NCBI RefSeq assembly: GCF_023111095.1
Contig: NZ_JALGYW010000026.1
Location: 1 to 64,000 of the forward strand
Direction: 5' to 3'
Length of the DNA stretch: 64,000 bases
DNA from: Maribellus sp. YY47
GTDB lineage: Bacteria; Bacteroidota; Bacteroidia; Bacteroidales; Prolixibacteraceae
The position numbers were made by a program, and so were the translations under genes. The notes beneath the pieces are model-generated. The model saw nothing but the letters and a program-made list of their open reading frames with translations. It had not been told where the DNA came from and made no database searches. Below, piece after piece: positions 1 through 9,441 of the stretch (position 1 is the first letter of the stretch; each line of letters opens with the position of its first letter).

Positions 1-84
1 CTCAGTGACAACTTGCAATTTAAAGGACATCGAATAGTCCTTCTGTGTACGCTTAACGTACTGTGAATGATTGATTTCTTTCAT
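1..84 (-). CDS. IS3-family transposase OrfA, N-terminal 28 codons (partial)
   Basis: The minus strand reads an open frame from an ATG at 84 to the window edge, starting MKEINHSQYVKRTQKDYSMS and continuing FKLQVVTE. The YSMSFKLQVV segment resembles the start of the helix-turn-helix OrfA of IS3-group transposases, which binds the element ends. Only 28 codons are visible, so intactness cannot be judged. The call rests on resemblance of a short segment. Confidence 0.6.
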   Translation of the reverse strand, partial: MKEINHSQYVKRTQKDYSMSFKLQVVTE

Positions 85-129
85 AACGCTACTTTTTGTG
101 TAACGCTATTTCAGGACGAGACACTATCA
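1..129 (-). mobile_element. IS3-like insertion sequence, one end only
   Basis: The left edge carries the first codons of an IS3-type transposase ORF on the minus strand. It is preceded by a non-coding terminus that on the minus strand begins TGATAGTGTCTCGTCC near position 129, in keeping with the TGA ends common in this family. The rest of the element lies outside the window, so neither the other inverted repeat nor a target duplication can be checked. It abuts the terminator of the glucan operon and interrupts no gene here. Confidence 0.6.
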
Positions 130-130
130 C

Positions 131-168
131 AAAAAAAGAAAGGTTGGTATTCTCTACCAACCCTTTCT
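131..168 (-). terminator. Rho-independent terminator of the leftward glucan operon
   Basis: On the minus strand AAAGGGTTGGTA pairs with TACCAACCTTT across a 5-nt loop (one bulge) and is followed by CTTTTTTT. It lies about 115 bp after the stop codon of the lipoprotein amylase and directly before the IS end. Confidence 0.8.
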
Positions 169-283
169 CAATCAACCTAAACCTAAACTAAACCAAAAAC
201 CAAACCATCTCTATGGTGAGTAATTTTATTCAATCTTTGTTCTATGAAACAATCGGTTATAAAAAAGGTTTAAAACTTTAGTT

Positions 284-2146
284 CTATTCTTTAACTTTCA
301 AAATGTACGATTCCAACGCTGGCAAATCGAGGTAAATGCTTCCCTCTCCTTCTTTTACAATCAGCTGTAAATCTTCACGTCCACTTAGTTGATCAACCAA
401 CGAAAATGTGCCGTCTTCAAGTTCCAATTGTTCAAGTGTTTCCTCATCGATTCTTAGCTGAAACGCATGTTCCTTTTCCTCAAAATTACTAACGATTATA
501 AGCCGCTCATCGCCTTTCCAACGAACAAACGAAAACACTTTATCAGAATATCCTTCTGTATTTTGGCGGTTGAATGAATGAATCTCCCTGTACGCTCCCA
601 TCAGCGCTTCTGAATGTGCCGAGAAGCTCAGTAACGTTTTATAAAAATGATCTAGCTCTTTTTCAGCAGGACTCAACTGTCCCCCGTCAAATTTTCCGTT
701 GTTCATCCAGCGCTGGTGTGCAGGGACTCCGCAATAATCGAAAATCGACGTCCGCGATTCGCTGCCAAAACCCATATCTCCGTCCCCCGGTTCTCCTACA
801 TTCTGCCCAAAGTACAACAGTATTGGAGAGGTGCTCAAGCAGGTCGAAACTACCATCGCCGGTTTTCCTTTTTCAGCATTTCCGGCAAAAGGAGCACTTG
901 CAATACGTTGTTCATCGTGGTTCTCCAGAAAATGCAGCATGTGGTGTTCAATGTCAGCCAGACCGTTGTAAATTGCCGGAAGATGATCGGTACTTCCGTG
1001 GCCCTGCATAATGTGTTTCAAAGTATCATACAGTTCCACCTTGTCGTACAGATAATCCATTTTTCCCTTAAAAATGTAATCGCGGTACAAAGCCGGATTA
1101 TAAACCTCGGCCAAAAGAAAAGCCTCCTTGTTTTTCATTTTGATCGCCGAATTCATGTAGCTCCAGAATTCAACCGGAACCATTTCTGCCATGTCGTAAC
1201 GAAAACCGTCTACCCCTTTATCAAGCCAAAACAGTGCAATATCCCTGAATTTCTTCCACGAATCCGGGACATCTTTGTCTTTCCAAAATTCAAAATGCCC
1301 GCGGTAATCCTTTTTATCAAAACCTCCCGGCAGAACATCGAAATCATAGGTCCCGTCCGGACGAACTCCGTAATTCACTTTAACGGTTTCGTACCAGTCG
1401 TAAAAATCAGGTTGCGCTTTTCTCGAGCCATTTCCCGTCCATTTAGCCGGATATTCATCAAATTTACCGTCAGCCATCGGGTGCTTTTCGCCACCCAAAG
1501 GAAAGTAGCCATTTTTACTTTCAGGTACCTTAAAAGCTTCGCCCGGTATGTAATAGAAATTGTTGTTTCGTGCATATTCCACCGAAGTATCGTCGTTCTC
1601 ACCAAAATCAGCTACACCTTCCGGGCTCGAAATTGAATGGTAATTCCGGGCAACGTGATTGGGAACAATATCGATGATTACTTTCATCCCGTGTTGATGC
1701 GTTCGGTCGATAAGCGCTTCAAATTCTTCCATTCTTTTGGCCGGATCAACCGCCAGATCAGGATCCACATTGTAGTAATCTTTGATGGCATAAGGCGAAC
1801 CTGCACGCCCTTTTACCACATCCGGGTCGTCGTTCGAAATGCCATAAGCGGTGTAATCGCGGATCACATCGTGGTGCGGAACGCCGGTGTACCAGATATG
1901 CGTCACTCCCATCGATTTGATCTCATCCAGCGCCCGGTCGGTAAAATCATTGAACTTGCCAACACCATTCTCTTCAATGGTTCCCCACGGTTTATTGGTG
2001 GTGTTTGTATTTCCAAACAAACGGGTAAAAACCTGGTAAACCACCAGTTTCCCTTTAGAAGATGCTGACTGATCCGCTTCTTGTTTTTGAGGAGACTGGC
2101 AGGCAGAAAAAGCCAAAAAAATAAGTAGGATTGATAGTTTCTTCAT
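284..2146 (-). CDS. GH13 alpha-amylase family lipoprotein
   Basis: A 620-residue GH13 enzyme predicted to hydrolyse alpha-1,4-glucans or maltodextrins. A type II signal peptide ends at Cys16 (FLAFSAC), so the enzyme is lipid-anchored. The GH13 conserved regions are complete: DIVPNH at about 159-164, nucleophile Asp318 in GVDGFRYD, acid/base Glu347 in LLAEVYN, and the transition-state Asp411 in FLENHDE. A C-terminal beta domain follows from about residue 520. It is the last gene of the MFS-GH65-GH13-GH13 operon, 92 bp after its upstream neighbour with a palindromic repeat in between. Whether it faces outward like SusG or inward is undecided, because the residues after Cys16 (QSPQKQEAD) are only weakly acidic. 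Confidence 0.93.
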   Translation of the reverse strand: MKKLSILLIFLAFSACQSPQKQEADQSASSKGKLVVYQVFTRLFGNTNTTNKPWGTIEENGVGKFNDFTDRALDEIKSMGVTHIWYTGVPHHDVIRDYTAYGISNDDPDVVKGRAGSPYAIKDYYNVDPDLAVDPAKRMEEFEALIDRTHQHGMKVIIDIVPNHVARNYHSISSPEGVADFGENDDTSVEYARNNNFYYIPGEAFKVPESKNGYFPLGGEKHPMADGKFDEYPAKWTGNGSRKAQPDFYDWYETVKVNYGVRPDGTYDFDVLPGGFDKKDYRGHFEFWKDKDVPDSWKKFRDIALFWLDKGVDGFRYDMAEMVPVEFWSYMNSAIKMKNKEAFLLAEVYNPALYRDYIFKGKMDYLYDKVELYDTLKHIMQGHGSTDHLPAIYNGLADIEHHMLHFLENHDEQRIASAPFAGNAEKGKPAMVVSTCLSTSPILLYFGQNVGEPGDGDMGFGSESRTSIFDYCGVPAHQRWMNNGKFDGGQLSPAEKELDHFYKTLLSFSAHSEALMGAYREIHSFNRQNTEGYSDKVFSFVRWKGDERLIIVSNFEEKEHAFQLRIDEETLEQLELEDGTFSLVDQLSGREDLQLIVKEGEGSIYLDLPALESYILKVKE

Positions 2147-2175
2147 AATTATGAAACGCTGATGACACGGTTATA

Positions 2176-2227
2176 ACTGATAGCACAGATTATAACTGCG
2201 AAAATCTTCCTAATCTGTGTTATCAGT
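2176..2227. repeat. Long intergenic palindrome (REP-like)
   Basis: ACTGATAGCACAGATTA (2176-2192) and TAATCTGTGTTATCAGT (2211-2227) form a 17-bp stem with a single mismatch and an 18-nt loop, in the 92-bp gap between the two GH13 genes. There is no U-tract, so it reads as a repeat or mRNA-processing element rather than a terminator. Confidence 0.75.
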
Positions 2228-2238
2228 GTTCTTATTCG

Positions 2239-4077
2239 TTACTTTTTCAATTCAACAACAACAGCCGATTTTGCCGGAACAGTAATGCTGCTGATGTCTG
2301 ATATTTGCTGTCCGCTTATAATTTCTTTCCCTGAACGATAACCATCCATCACTTCCTTAAAACGATCTGTAGTAATCGTTTTTTCTTCTTCGTTTTTATT
2401 CAGAATGACCATCACTGCTTCGTTATCGGTATAACGGAAATACGCATAAGTTCCGTTTTCAGGAATAAAATGCATCAGTTTCCCGTTGTGAATGACCGTG
2501 GCATTTTTCCGCCAGTTCTGCAGGTTTGCCACATATTTCTGCATGTCTTTGGCTGCATCGCTTAATCCTTCGCCGGTAAATGCATTCACCTTGTCACCTG
2601 CCCAACCTCCGGGAAAATCAGCGCGAATATCGCCGTGCTCGCTGCCATCGTGCCGCATTAGTATTTCTGTGCCGTAATAAATTTGTGGAATTCCGCGTGT
2701 GGTAAGGAAAAATGCCACTCCCATTTTCAGCAGGTTCACATCTTCTCCCACCTGAACAAAAAATCGCGACATATCGTGGTTATCCGGGAAAATAGTCAGT
2801 TTGTACGGATCGGGATAAAGAAAGTCGTTCGAAAGCGCTTCATAAATCTGAATCAAACCGGTATCCCAGGTTTCATCGTTTTTCAGACCACTGGCAACGG
2901 CACTCTGCAAGGGAAAATCCATCATGCTGGGCGCGTAGTTTTTATATCCGTCCTGGTTGTATTTCCCTTTTTGCCAGTACGAAACAATGGCCGGATTACC
3001 GCTCCATTCTTCTCCCACAATATTGAAATCGGGGTATTCTTCGAGCATTTCTTTGGTCCATTCGCTCATCATATTTTTATCGGGATAGGGCCAGGTATCC
3101 TGACGGATTCCTTCCAGTCCAACATACTCAGTCCACCAAATGCTGTTTTGAATCAGATACCTCGCCACAAAAGGATTTCGCTGATTCATATCGGGCATTG
3201 CCGGGACAAACCAACCATCTACCATGCCACTGATATCGACCTGCGAGGCGTGCGGGTCTTCGTTTACCGTCCGGCGGTGATTGGTGATCTTCATGTCCGG
3301 ATAATTATTAATCCAGTCTTTCATGGGCATGTCGTGCATCCACCAGTGCTCCGAACCGCAATGGTTAAAAATCATATCCATGATGAGCTTCATTCCCCGT
3401 TTGTCGAGCTCTTTATTCAATTCGCGGTATTCGTCATTCGTTCCAAAACGCGCATCCACCTTGTAAAAATCGGTTGTTGCATACCCGTGATATGATTCCT
3501 TTGGCATATCGTTTTCCAGTACCGGATTCAGCCAAACAGCCGTATAACCAAGATTCTGCAAATAATCAAGTGAATTTATAATACCCCGAATATCGCCTCC
3601 GTGACGCCCCCATTTGTAACTCCTGTCCAATCCTTCTTTCATGCCCGGCACTTCATCGTTACCCGGGTCTCCGTTTACAAAGCGATCGGGTGTAATCAGG
3701 CAGATCATATCCGAAGCATTAAATCCTACGCGGTTTGCTGAATTCGCTTCCCGTTCCCATAATTCATACAAATAAGTAGCCACAAGCTTTTTCCCACGCT
3801 TAAATTCGATGTTGAATTTCCCGGGTTTAACGTTGCTTGCCAGTTTAAGATCCAAAAACAGGTAATTCGGATTTTCAACTTTTGTTACCGATTCCAGATT
3901 CACACCCGGGTAATTTAAGGTCACGTCGGTTTGTGAAATGTTTTCTCCATGAACCAGCAGCTGGAGTTGTGTTGATTTCATCCCGGCCCACCAGTTGGGC
4001 GGTTCAACACGATCCAGGTTCTGGGCGCTTGCCACAAATGTTAGTATTGTAAATAAGAATGTTATGAATGTCTTCAT
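2239..4077 (-). CDS. SusA-like neopullulanase/cyclomaltodextrinase (GH13)
   Basis: A 612-residue GH13 enzyme with an N-terminal cyclomaltodextrinase-type beta domain (about 20-110, beginning VEPPNWWAGM), as in SusA of the Bacteroides starch system. Signal peptide cleavage is likely after VASA (residue 18), placing it in the periplasm, where it would shorten imported maltooligosaccharides. Catalytic residues are Asp327 (GLEGIRQD), Glu356 (IVGEEW) and Asp435 (FPDNHD), with region I MDMIFNH at 233-239. It starts 24 bp after the GH65 stop, so the two genes are co-transcribed. The oligosaccharides it makes are natural substrates for the neighbouring phosphorylase. Confidence 0.94.
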   Translation of the reverse strand: MKTFITFLFTILTFVASAQNLDRVEPPNWWAGMKSTQLQLLVHGENISQTDVTLNYPGVNLESVTKVENPNYLFLDLKLASNVKPGKFNIEFKRGKKLVATYLYELWEREANSANRVGFNASDMICLITPDRFVNGDPGNDEVPGMKEGLDRSYKWGRHGGDIRGIINSLDYLQNLGYTAVWLNPVLENDMPKESYHGYATTDFYKVDARFGTNDEYRELNKELDKRGMKLIMDMIFNHCGSEHWWMHDMPMKDWINNYPDMKITNHRRTVNEDPHASQVDISGMVDGWFVPAMPDMNQRNPFVARYLIQNSIWWTEYVGLEGIRQDTWPYPDKNMMSEWTKEMLEEYPDFNIVGEEWSGNPAIVSYWQKGKYNQDGYKNYAPSMMDFPLQSAVASGLKNDETWDTGLIQIYEALSNDFLYPDPYKLTIFPDNHDMSRFFVQVGEDVNLLKMGVAFFLTTRGIPQIYYGTEILMRHDGSEHGDIRADFPGGWAGDKVNAFTGEGLSDAAKDMQKYVANLQNWRKNATVIHNGKLMHFIPENGTYAYFRYTDNEAVMVILNKNEEEKTITTDRFKEVMDGYRSGKEIISGQQISDISSITVPAKSAVVVELKK

Positions 4078-4101
4078 TATCTCAGTTTTATTGAGTTTTC
4101 G

Positions 4102-6411
4102 CTATTTTTTAAAAGTTGTTTCGCTGTTTCCTTTTATCAACGATTCGTCTCCCCAAACCGTCACCGGCACATCCACATTTGAATGATTGATGACCGTAAA
4201 CACATTTCGCTGATTTCGTACTTCAAGATGAGCCCCACCAAAATTGATTTTGAATCCGTAAGAATTCCATTTTTCGGGCAGAAAAGGTTGAAACGTGAGT
4301 TTACCTTCCTTCACCCGCATTCCACCAAGTCCCATTACAAAGGCCATCCAGGTTCCTCCCATGCTGGTGATGTGAAGCCCGTCCTCGGTATCGTTGTTGT
4401 AATCATCCAAATCCAGACGGGCGGTGCGCAGGTACATTTCGTACGACTTCTCGCTATACCCGATGCGCGCGGCCAGAATGGAATGCACACATGGCGAAAG
4501 CGACGATTCGTGAACCGTTAACGGCTCATAAAAATCGAAATGCCGACGCAATTCATCGATTTCAAAATTTTCCTGGAACAAATACAGACTCTGAAGCGTA
4601 TCCGCCTGTTTGATATACGGCGCGCGCAAAATTCGGTCCCACGACCATTTTTGATTGATCGGCCGGTCTTCAGGCGATAATTCCGCAACCGGTGTTAAAT
4701 CTTTGTCCAGAAATCCGTCCTGCTGCAAATAAATTCCGCGTTTTTCATCCCTCGCAAAATACATGTTCTGAATAATATCTGCCCAGCGTTCGGTTTCATG
4801 AAGTTCGTTGAATTTCCATTTCTGAATCAGCTCTTCAAAAAGATAAGGATGTTCCGTTTTCAGGTATTCAATAACTTCCAGCGTATACTTTAAGGTCCAC
4901 ACAGCAATATAGTTCGTGTGGAAATTGTTGTTCACATTATTTTCGTATTCGTTGGGACCGGTTACACCGAGCATCACATATTTCTGCTTATCCTGCGACC
5001 AGTTTACGCGCTGACACCAGAACCGGCTTATCGCCAACAATACTTCAAATCCCTGAGGTGCGAGATATTCCCGATCGCCGGTATAGTTCACATAATCGTA
5101 AATTGCATAAGCAATTGCGCCATTCCGGTGAATTTCCTCAAAAGTAATTTCCCATTCGTTGTGACATTCTTCGCCATTAATGGTTACCATCGGATAAAGT
5201 GCAGCGCCACCTGTAAAGCCTAGTTTTTCTGCATTTTCAATGGCTTTCTGAAGGTGCTTATGACGGTATATCAGAAGATTTCTGGAGACGATTTGCGGAG
5301 CAGTACTCAGGTAAAACGGAAGACAATAAGCCTCCGTATCCCAATAAGTTACGCCGCCATATTTCTCGCCGGTAAATCCTTTCGGGCCGATGTTCAACCG
5401 TTCATCCTCTCCCGAATAGGTTTGATTCAGCTGAAAAATATTAAAGCGAATGCCCTGTTGCGCTGCCACATCTCCTTCGATACGAATATCGCTGGTTTCC
5501 CATTTTTCGAGCCAGTGGTTTTTATGACTTTCGAACAGTACATCAAATCCGGCAGAAGCGGCCAGTTCTATTACTTCCGTTGCTTTTTTCACCAGCTGTT
5601 CTTTTGAATAATACAGCGAAGAAACCGTGGAAGAAAGCTTTTCGATTACCAGTTCGTCCCCTTTTTTCACCTGGACTTTTTGGGTTGCTTCAAGATATTT
5701 TTCCCGATCAATATAAGTGATCTCTGAGTCTACCTTTTTACCGTTCCGTGTGATCTGAAACCACATTCCGGTACACACCCAGAATTCTGTTTTGAGCGTT
5801 TCCACCGTCAGGTAAGCTTTCTGCCCGCCAATGGCACGTGAAACTTCCACCCAGAATTTTTCGTCGTAGTTGGAATCTTCGTTCACCACATCTCCATCCA
5901 AATACGGCGAAAATTTAATCTCGCCCGAGAAATTCAAGGCTTTAACCGAATACCGGATCGCCCCAATTTCGGTGGCATTGATACTCACAAAACGATGAGA
6001 ACTTACCTCTACCTGGTTCCCGTTCTTAAGCTCGGCTACAAAACGCCGCGAGAGCAATCCGTGCTGCATATCGAGCTCACGGGCAAACGAAAGCACTTTT
6101 ACTTTTGCCAGGTCCAGCTCTTCACCGTTGATCCGGATGTTAATCCCAATCCAGTTTGTCGAATTGATGATTTTGGCGAAATACTCCGGATATCCGTTTT
6201 TCCACCAACCCACACGCGTTTTATCCGGATAGTAAATTCCGGCGACATAGGTTCCGTTCAGCGAATCGCCCGAATATTTCTCTTCGAAATTGGCACGCTG
6301 TCCCATTTTTCCGTTTCCAATGCTGAAAAGACTTTCAGAAATACGGTTAAACTCAGGATTGAAACCCTCTTCTATAATTTTCCATTCGTGATGGATTATA
6401 TAATCCTTCAT
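4102..6411 (-). CDS. GH65 maltose phosphorylase
   Basis: A 769-residue family 65 enzyme without a signal peptide, so cytoplasmic. GH65 members phosphorolyse alpha-glucosides; maltose phosphorylase yields beta-glucose 1-phosphate and glucose. The catalytic acid is Glu488 in GPNEYENN. The segments YGGVTYWDTEAY (about 351-362) and ECHNEWEITFEEIHRN (about 415-430) are typical of maltose phosphorylases rather than trehalases. The gene lies 18 bp after the MFS transporter and before the SusA-like gene. Trehalose or kojibiose specificity is not strictly excluded by sequence alone, but the amylase context favours maltose. Confidence 0.92.
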   Translation of the reverse strand: MKDYIIHHEWKIIEEGFNPEFNRISESLFSIGNGKMGQRANFEEKYSGDSLNGTYVAGIYYPDKTRVGWWKNGYPEYFAKIINSTNWIGINIRINGEELDLAKVKVLSFARELDMQHGLLSRRFVAELKNGNQVEVSSHRFVSINATEIGAIRYSVKALNFSGEIKFSPYLDGDVVNEDSNYDEKFWVEVSRAIGGQKAYLTVETLKTEFWVCTGMWFQITRNGKKVDSEITYIDREKYLEATQKVQVKKGDELVIEKLSSTVSSLYYSKEQLVKKATEVIELAASAGFDVLFESHKNHWLEKWETSDIRIEGDVAAQQGIRFNIFQLNQTYSGEDERLNIGPKGFTGEKYGGVTYWDTEAYCLPFYLSTAPQIVSRNLLIYRHKHLQKAIENAEKLGFTGGAALYPMVTINGEECHNEWEITFEEIHRNGAIAYAIYDYVNYTGDREYLAPQGFEVLLAISRFWCQRVNWSQDKQKYVMLGVTGPNEYENNVNNNFHTNYIAVWTLKYTLEVIEYLKTEHPYLFEELIQKWKFNELHETERWADIIQNMYFARDEKRGIYLQQDGFLDKDLTPVAELSPEDRPINQKWSWDRILRAPYIKQADTLQSLYLFQENFEIDELRRHFDFYEPLTVHESSLSPCVHSILAARIGYSEKSYEMYLRTARLDLDDYNNDTEDGLHITSMGGTWMAFVMGLGGMRVKEGKLTFQPFLPEKWNSYGFKINFGGAHLEVRNQRNVFTVINHSNVDVPVTVWGDESLIKGNSETTFKK

Positions 6412-6429
6412 TGTTTCTTTCTAATAAGT

Positions 6430-7947
6430 TTATTTTTCTGCTGCTACATCTTTCACAAATAGCACCATAACTGCCGCAACCGCCATGGACACTCCTCCAA
6501 AAACCAATGCATAAATTGCTTCGCCATTAAACAGGTCCTGCACCATAAATCCAAGAATTGTGGCTGCGAGTATCTGCGGAATTACGATGAAGAAATTGAA
6601 AATTCCCATGTAAACTCCCATTTTCTGCGCCGGCAACGACCCCGTGAGAATGGCGTAAGGCATGGAGAGAATACTCGCCCAGGCAATGCCGACTCCAACC
6701 ATGGGCAAGATCAACCAGTTCGGATCTTTGATCAGGTAAATGGATGCCAGGGCAACACCGCCAATCACTAAACTTATGGCATGTGTGATTTTCCGGTTGG
6801 TAAGTTTTGCCACCAAAGGAAGCGCAAAAGCAATCAATGCAGCCACACCGTTATACACGCCAAAAAGCAGATTTACCCAATCGGCGCCATCGTTATACAA
6901 TTTTGAGGTAGTATCTGACGTACCATAAACATGACTGGTAATACCGGCCGTTGAATAGATCCACAACGAAAAAAGTGCGATCCAGGTAAAGAACTGAACC
7001 AGCGCCAACTGTTTCATCGTAAGTGGCATGCGCAACAAATCGCTGAATATTTCTACCAATGCACTTTCTTCTCCTTTTTTGCTTTTCAAGACAACTGCCA
7101 CCAACATCAAAAAACAGAACAACAGCAAAATACCTCCGAGGATATACAGTTCTTCCTTGAAATGTAAAACGCGGGTGAACACAACGATCAGCAAACCGAT
7201 CAAACCGAAAATGCCACCAACTTTTACAAATTTGCCATTCGCTACCTCCAGTTCATGAGTAGCAACTGAATTCTCTGTTTGCTTTTTCTCGCTTTCTTCA
7301 AACTCCTTTAGTTTTTCGGGCGGATATTCTTTTGTCGACAAAATGGTCCAAAGAATCGCCGCAAAAAACACAGCCGCGCCAATGTAAAACGACCACCGAA
7401 CTGAAGGCGGGATAATGCCCTCGGGCGCTGTATTCGGAATGTTCAGCCAATTGGTCATGATATATGGCAGCAGGGATCCAACCACTGCCCCGGTCCCAAT
7501 AAAAAAGCTTTGCATAGCAAATCCCTGGGTTCGCTGTTCATCGGGAAGCATATCGCCCACAAACGCTCGAAAAGGCTCCATCGACACATTAATTGAAGCA
7601 TCCATGATCCACAAAGTGCCTGCAGCCACCCACAAGGCAGGTGAATTGGGCATCAGCAGAAGTGCCAGAGATGCAAATATGGCCCCAAACAGAAAATACG
7701 GCCGTCGTCGTCCCAGGCGATTCCAGGTCTTGTCGCTCGCATGCCCGATAATCGGCTGAACAATAAGACCGGTTACAGGGGCGGCAATCCATAAAATAGG
7801 TATATCTTCAATTTTGGCACCCAGCGTTTCGAAGATACGGCTCACGTTGGCATTTTGCAGGGCAAAGCCAAACTGGATGCCCAGAAAACCAAAACTCATG
7901 TTCCATATCTGCCAAAAGCTTAACGTAGGTTTTTTACTCATAGCCAT
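6430..7947 (-). CDS. MFS sugar transporter (SLC45/maltose-type cation symporter)
   Basis: A 505-residue inner-membrane protein with about twelve hydrophobic segments. The loop WNRLGRRRPYF (about residues 78-88) carries the RxGRRRP signature of the SLC45/sucrose-type disaccharide-proton symporters. A hydrophilic insertion at about 205-235 separates the two halves. First gene of the leftward operon, so it probably carries maltose released in the periplasm to the cytoplasmic maltose phosphorylase. A TATATTTG promoter core and a LacI-type palindrome lie upstream. Confidence 0.9.
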   Translation of the reverse strand: MAMSKKPTLSFWQIWNMSFGFLGIQFGFALQNANVSRIFETLGAKIEDIPILWIAAPVTGLIVQPIIGHASDKTWNRLGRRRPYFLFGAIFASLALLLMPNSPALWVAAGTLWIMDASINVSMEPFRAFVGDMLPDEQRTQGFAMQSFFIGTGAVVGSLLPYIMTNWLNIPNTAPEGIIPPSVRWSFYIGAAVFFAAILWTILSTKEYPPEKLKEFEESEKKQTENSVATHELEVANGKFVKVGGIFGLIGLLIVVFTRVLHFKEELYILGGILLLFCFLMLVAVVLKSKKGEESALVEIFSDLLRMPLTMKQLALVQFFTWIALFSLWIYSTAGITSHVYGTSDTTSKLYNDGADWVNLLFGVYNGVAALIAFALPLVAKLTNRKITHAISLVIGGVALASIYLIKDPNWLILPMVGVGIAWASILSMPYAILTGSLPAQKMGVYMGIFNFFIVIPQILAATILGFMVQDLFNGEAIYALVFGGVSMAVAAVMVLFVKDVAAEK

Positions 7948-8050
7948 TGTCTTTTTGTATAAGTTAAGCTGTAAAAATGTAAATGAAAATTACAGCAAGT
8001 GAACTTTGCTGTTGAAAATAATATGGGAGTAACCGATGATTTTGCCTGAA

Positions 8051-8083
8051 CAAATATAAAACAGAAGAATTCAAAAATCAAAA
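8051..8083 (-). promoter_or_regulatory. Promoter of the MFS-GH65-GH13 operon
   Basis: On the minus strand TATATTTG (8051-8058) fits the Bacteroidota -7 consensus TAnnTTTG. A TTTTG (8079-8083) lies 20 nt upstream as the -33 element. The predicted start near 8044 leaves a leader of roughly 95 nt before the MFS start codon. Confidence 0.65.
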
Positions 8084-8140
8084 TCAAAATCGCATGCAAA
8101 CACCAACAAACATGAGCATTACAGAGCGAAACACCCATTT

Positions 8141-8150
8141 CAAACGTTTG
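8141..8150. promoter_or_regulatory. LacI-family operator CAAACGTTTG
   Basis: A perfect 10-bp palindrome CAAACGTTTG with a central CG, the form expected of LacI/GalR operators. It recurs at 9431-9440 on the other side of the regulator gene. It sits about 95 bp upstream of the predicted start of the MFS operon. Confidence 0.8.
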
Positions 8151-8241
8151 CGGAAACTCAAATATATTCTACAACATATTTTCAGTAAAATCAAAAAATG
8201 CCTGTGAAAGCAGATGAAAATGTGCCGGGTGATGATTTAGC

Positions 8242-9261
8242 TCACAAAAACACAGACGACCCACGAACAATCAGGTTGGCATTGAGCACCCGTGTTTCCC
8301 ACGGATAGTCGTTGTCGTCGTTGGTGATTCTTCGCAAAAGCATTTCTGTGGCGGTTGTCCCCATTTCGTAACCATGCTGATCGACCGAAGTAAGCGTAGG
8401 ATCAGTGATTCCCGAAAAACGACCATCGGAAAAACCAACCACTGCAATTTCTTCCGGAATTTTCAGACCTCTTTTCTGAATGGTTTGCATGGCGCCAATG
8501 GCGGTCAGATCATTCACCGCAAAAACGCCGTCGAATTTCTTCTTCTCATTTAAAAGGCGCATCACAGCCATTCGTGCCTTCTCAAATGAGTCGGCTTCAA
8601 TAATTAAAGAAGGGTCCACTTCAAGCCCCGCTTCCTCCAGGGCCTTGATATATCCGTTTTTACGATGTTGCCCGATCAGTAATTTTTGAGGACCCGCAAA
8701 ATGCACAATGCGCTTCCGCCCTGTTTCAATCATATGCTGGGTGGCCCTGTAGGCAGCATCCATATCATCGATGATCACCTGATCAGCTTCCATTCCCGGT
8801 ACTATCCGGTCATAAAATACCATCGGAATGTTGTTGTTCCTTAAATTATAAAGATGCTGAAAGTCTTCGGTGTTTTTGGAAATAGATACCAACACTCCGT
8901 CGACACGGCTGGCCAGCAAAGTACGGGCATTCGTCACTTCGCGTTCGTAACGCTCGTTCGACTGGCAGATAATTACGTTAAAACCTGCGTCGTAGGCCAC
9001 GTCTTCAATGCCACTGATCACCGAGGAAAAAAAGTAATGTACAATTTCAGGAATAATTACGCCGATAGTGTGACTGCGTCGCTGTTTCAAACTCAACGCC
9101 ACCGCGTTGGGCTGATAATTCAGCTTTTGTGCCAGCTCATTTACAGCACGTTTGGTTTCTTCGCTAATATCGGGATGATTTTTCAGCGCGCGCGAAACAG
9201 TTGATGCCGAAATTTTCAGTTCACGGGCTATATCTTTTATGGTAACAAGTCCGCTTTTCAT
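8242..9261 (-). CDS. LacI/GalR-family transcriptional regulator of the glucan locus
   Basis: A 339-residue regulator. The N-terminal helix-turn-helix (VTIKDIARELKISASTVSRA, about residues 6-25) and hinge helix (YQPNAVALSLK) are followed by a periplasmic-binding-protein-like sensor domain starting GVIIPE. It lies between the two halves of the glucan locus, flanked by two identical CAAACGTTTG palindromes, and so very probably controls both operons in response to maltose or a maltooligosaccharide. The Bacteroides sus locus uses SusR instead; LacI-type control is known in other Bacteroidota maltodextrin loci. The direction of control, activation or repression, is not settled by the sequence. Confidence 0.93.
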   Translation of the reverse strand: MKSGLVTIKDIARELKISASTVSRALKNHPDISEETKRAVNELAQKLNYQPNAVALSLKQRRSHTIGVIIPEIVHYFFSSVISGIEDVAYDAGFNVIICQSNERYEREVTNARTLLASRVDGVLVSISKNTEDFQHLYNLRNNNIPMVFYDRIVPGMEADQVIIDDMDAAYRATQHMIETGRKRIVHFAGPQKLLIGQHRKNGYIKALEEAGLEVDPSLIIEADSFEKARMAVMRLLNEKKKFDGVFAVNDLTAIGAMQTIQKRGLKIPEEIAVVGFSDGRFSGITDPTLTSVDQHGYEMGTTATEMLLRRITNDDNDYPWETRVLNANLIVRGSSVFL

Positions 9262-9327
9262 AATTTTTTTCCGACAAGAACAGAATAAAGACCATAAAGT
9301 TGATCTCCGGTTTCATCGTTGTCTATA

Positions 9328-9335
9328 CAAATATA
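9328..9335 (-). promoter_or_regulatory. Promoter core (-7) of the lacI-type gene
   Basis: The minus strand reads TATATTTG, matching TAnnTTTG, 67 bp before the regulator start codon. No clear -33 partner is seen. Confidence 0.5.
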
Positions 9336-9429
9336 CATTTTTAACCCAATTCTGCCCCTTTTTTGAACGGCCTGCTTTTATCCCACCAGTAACTACCTGT
9401 TTTATAACATGTTCAATGCAAACGACACC

Positions 9430-9441
9430 GCAAACGTTTGC
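9430..9441. promoter_or_regulatory. LacI-family operator GCAAACGTTTGC
   Basis: A perfect 12-bp palindrome extending the 10-bp site at 8141-8150. It lies in the divergent spacer between the regulator (start 9261) and susC (start 9614), about 170 bp from each start codon. Confidence 0.82.

Noticed and set aside
716-1636. 306-codon plus-strand frame
   Set aside because: Antisense shadow of the lipoprotein GH13 gene, which has all catalytic motifs.
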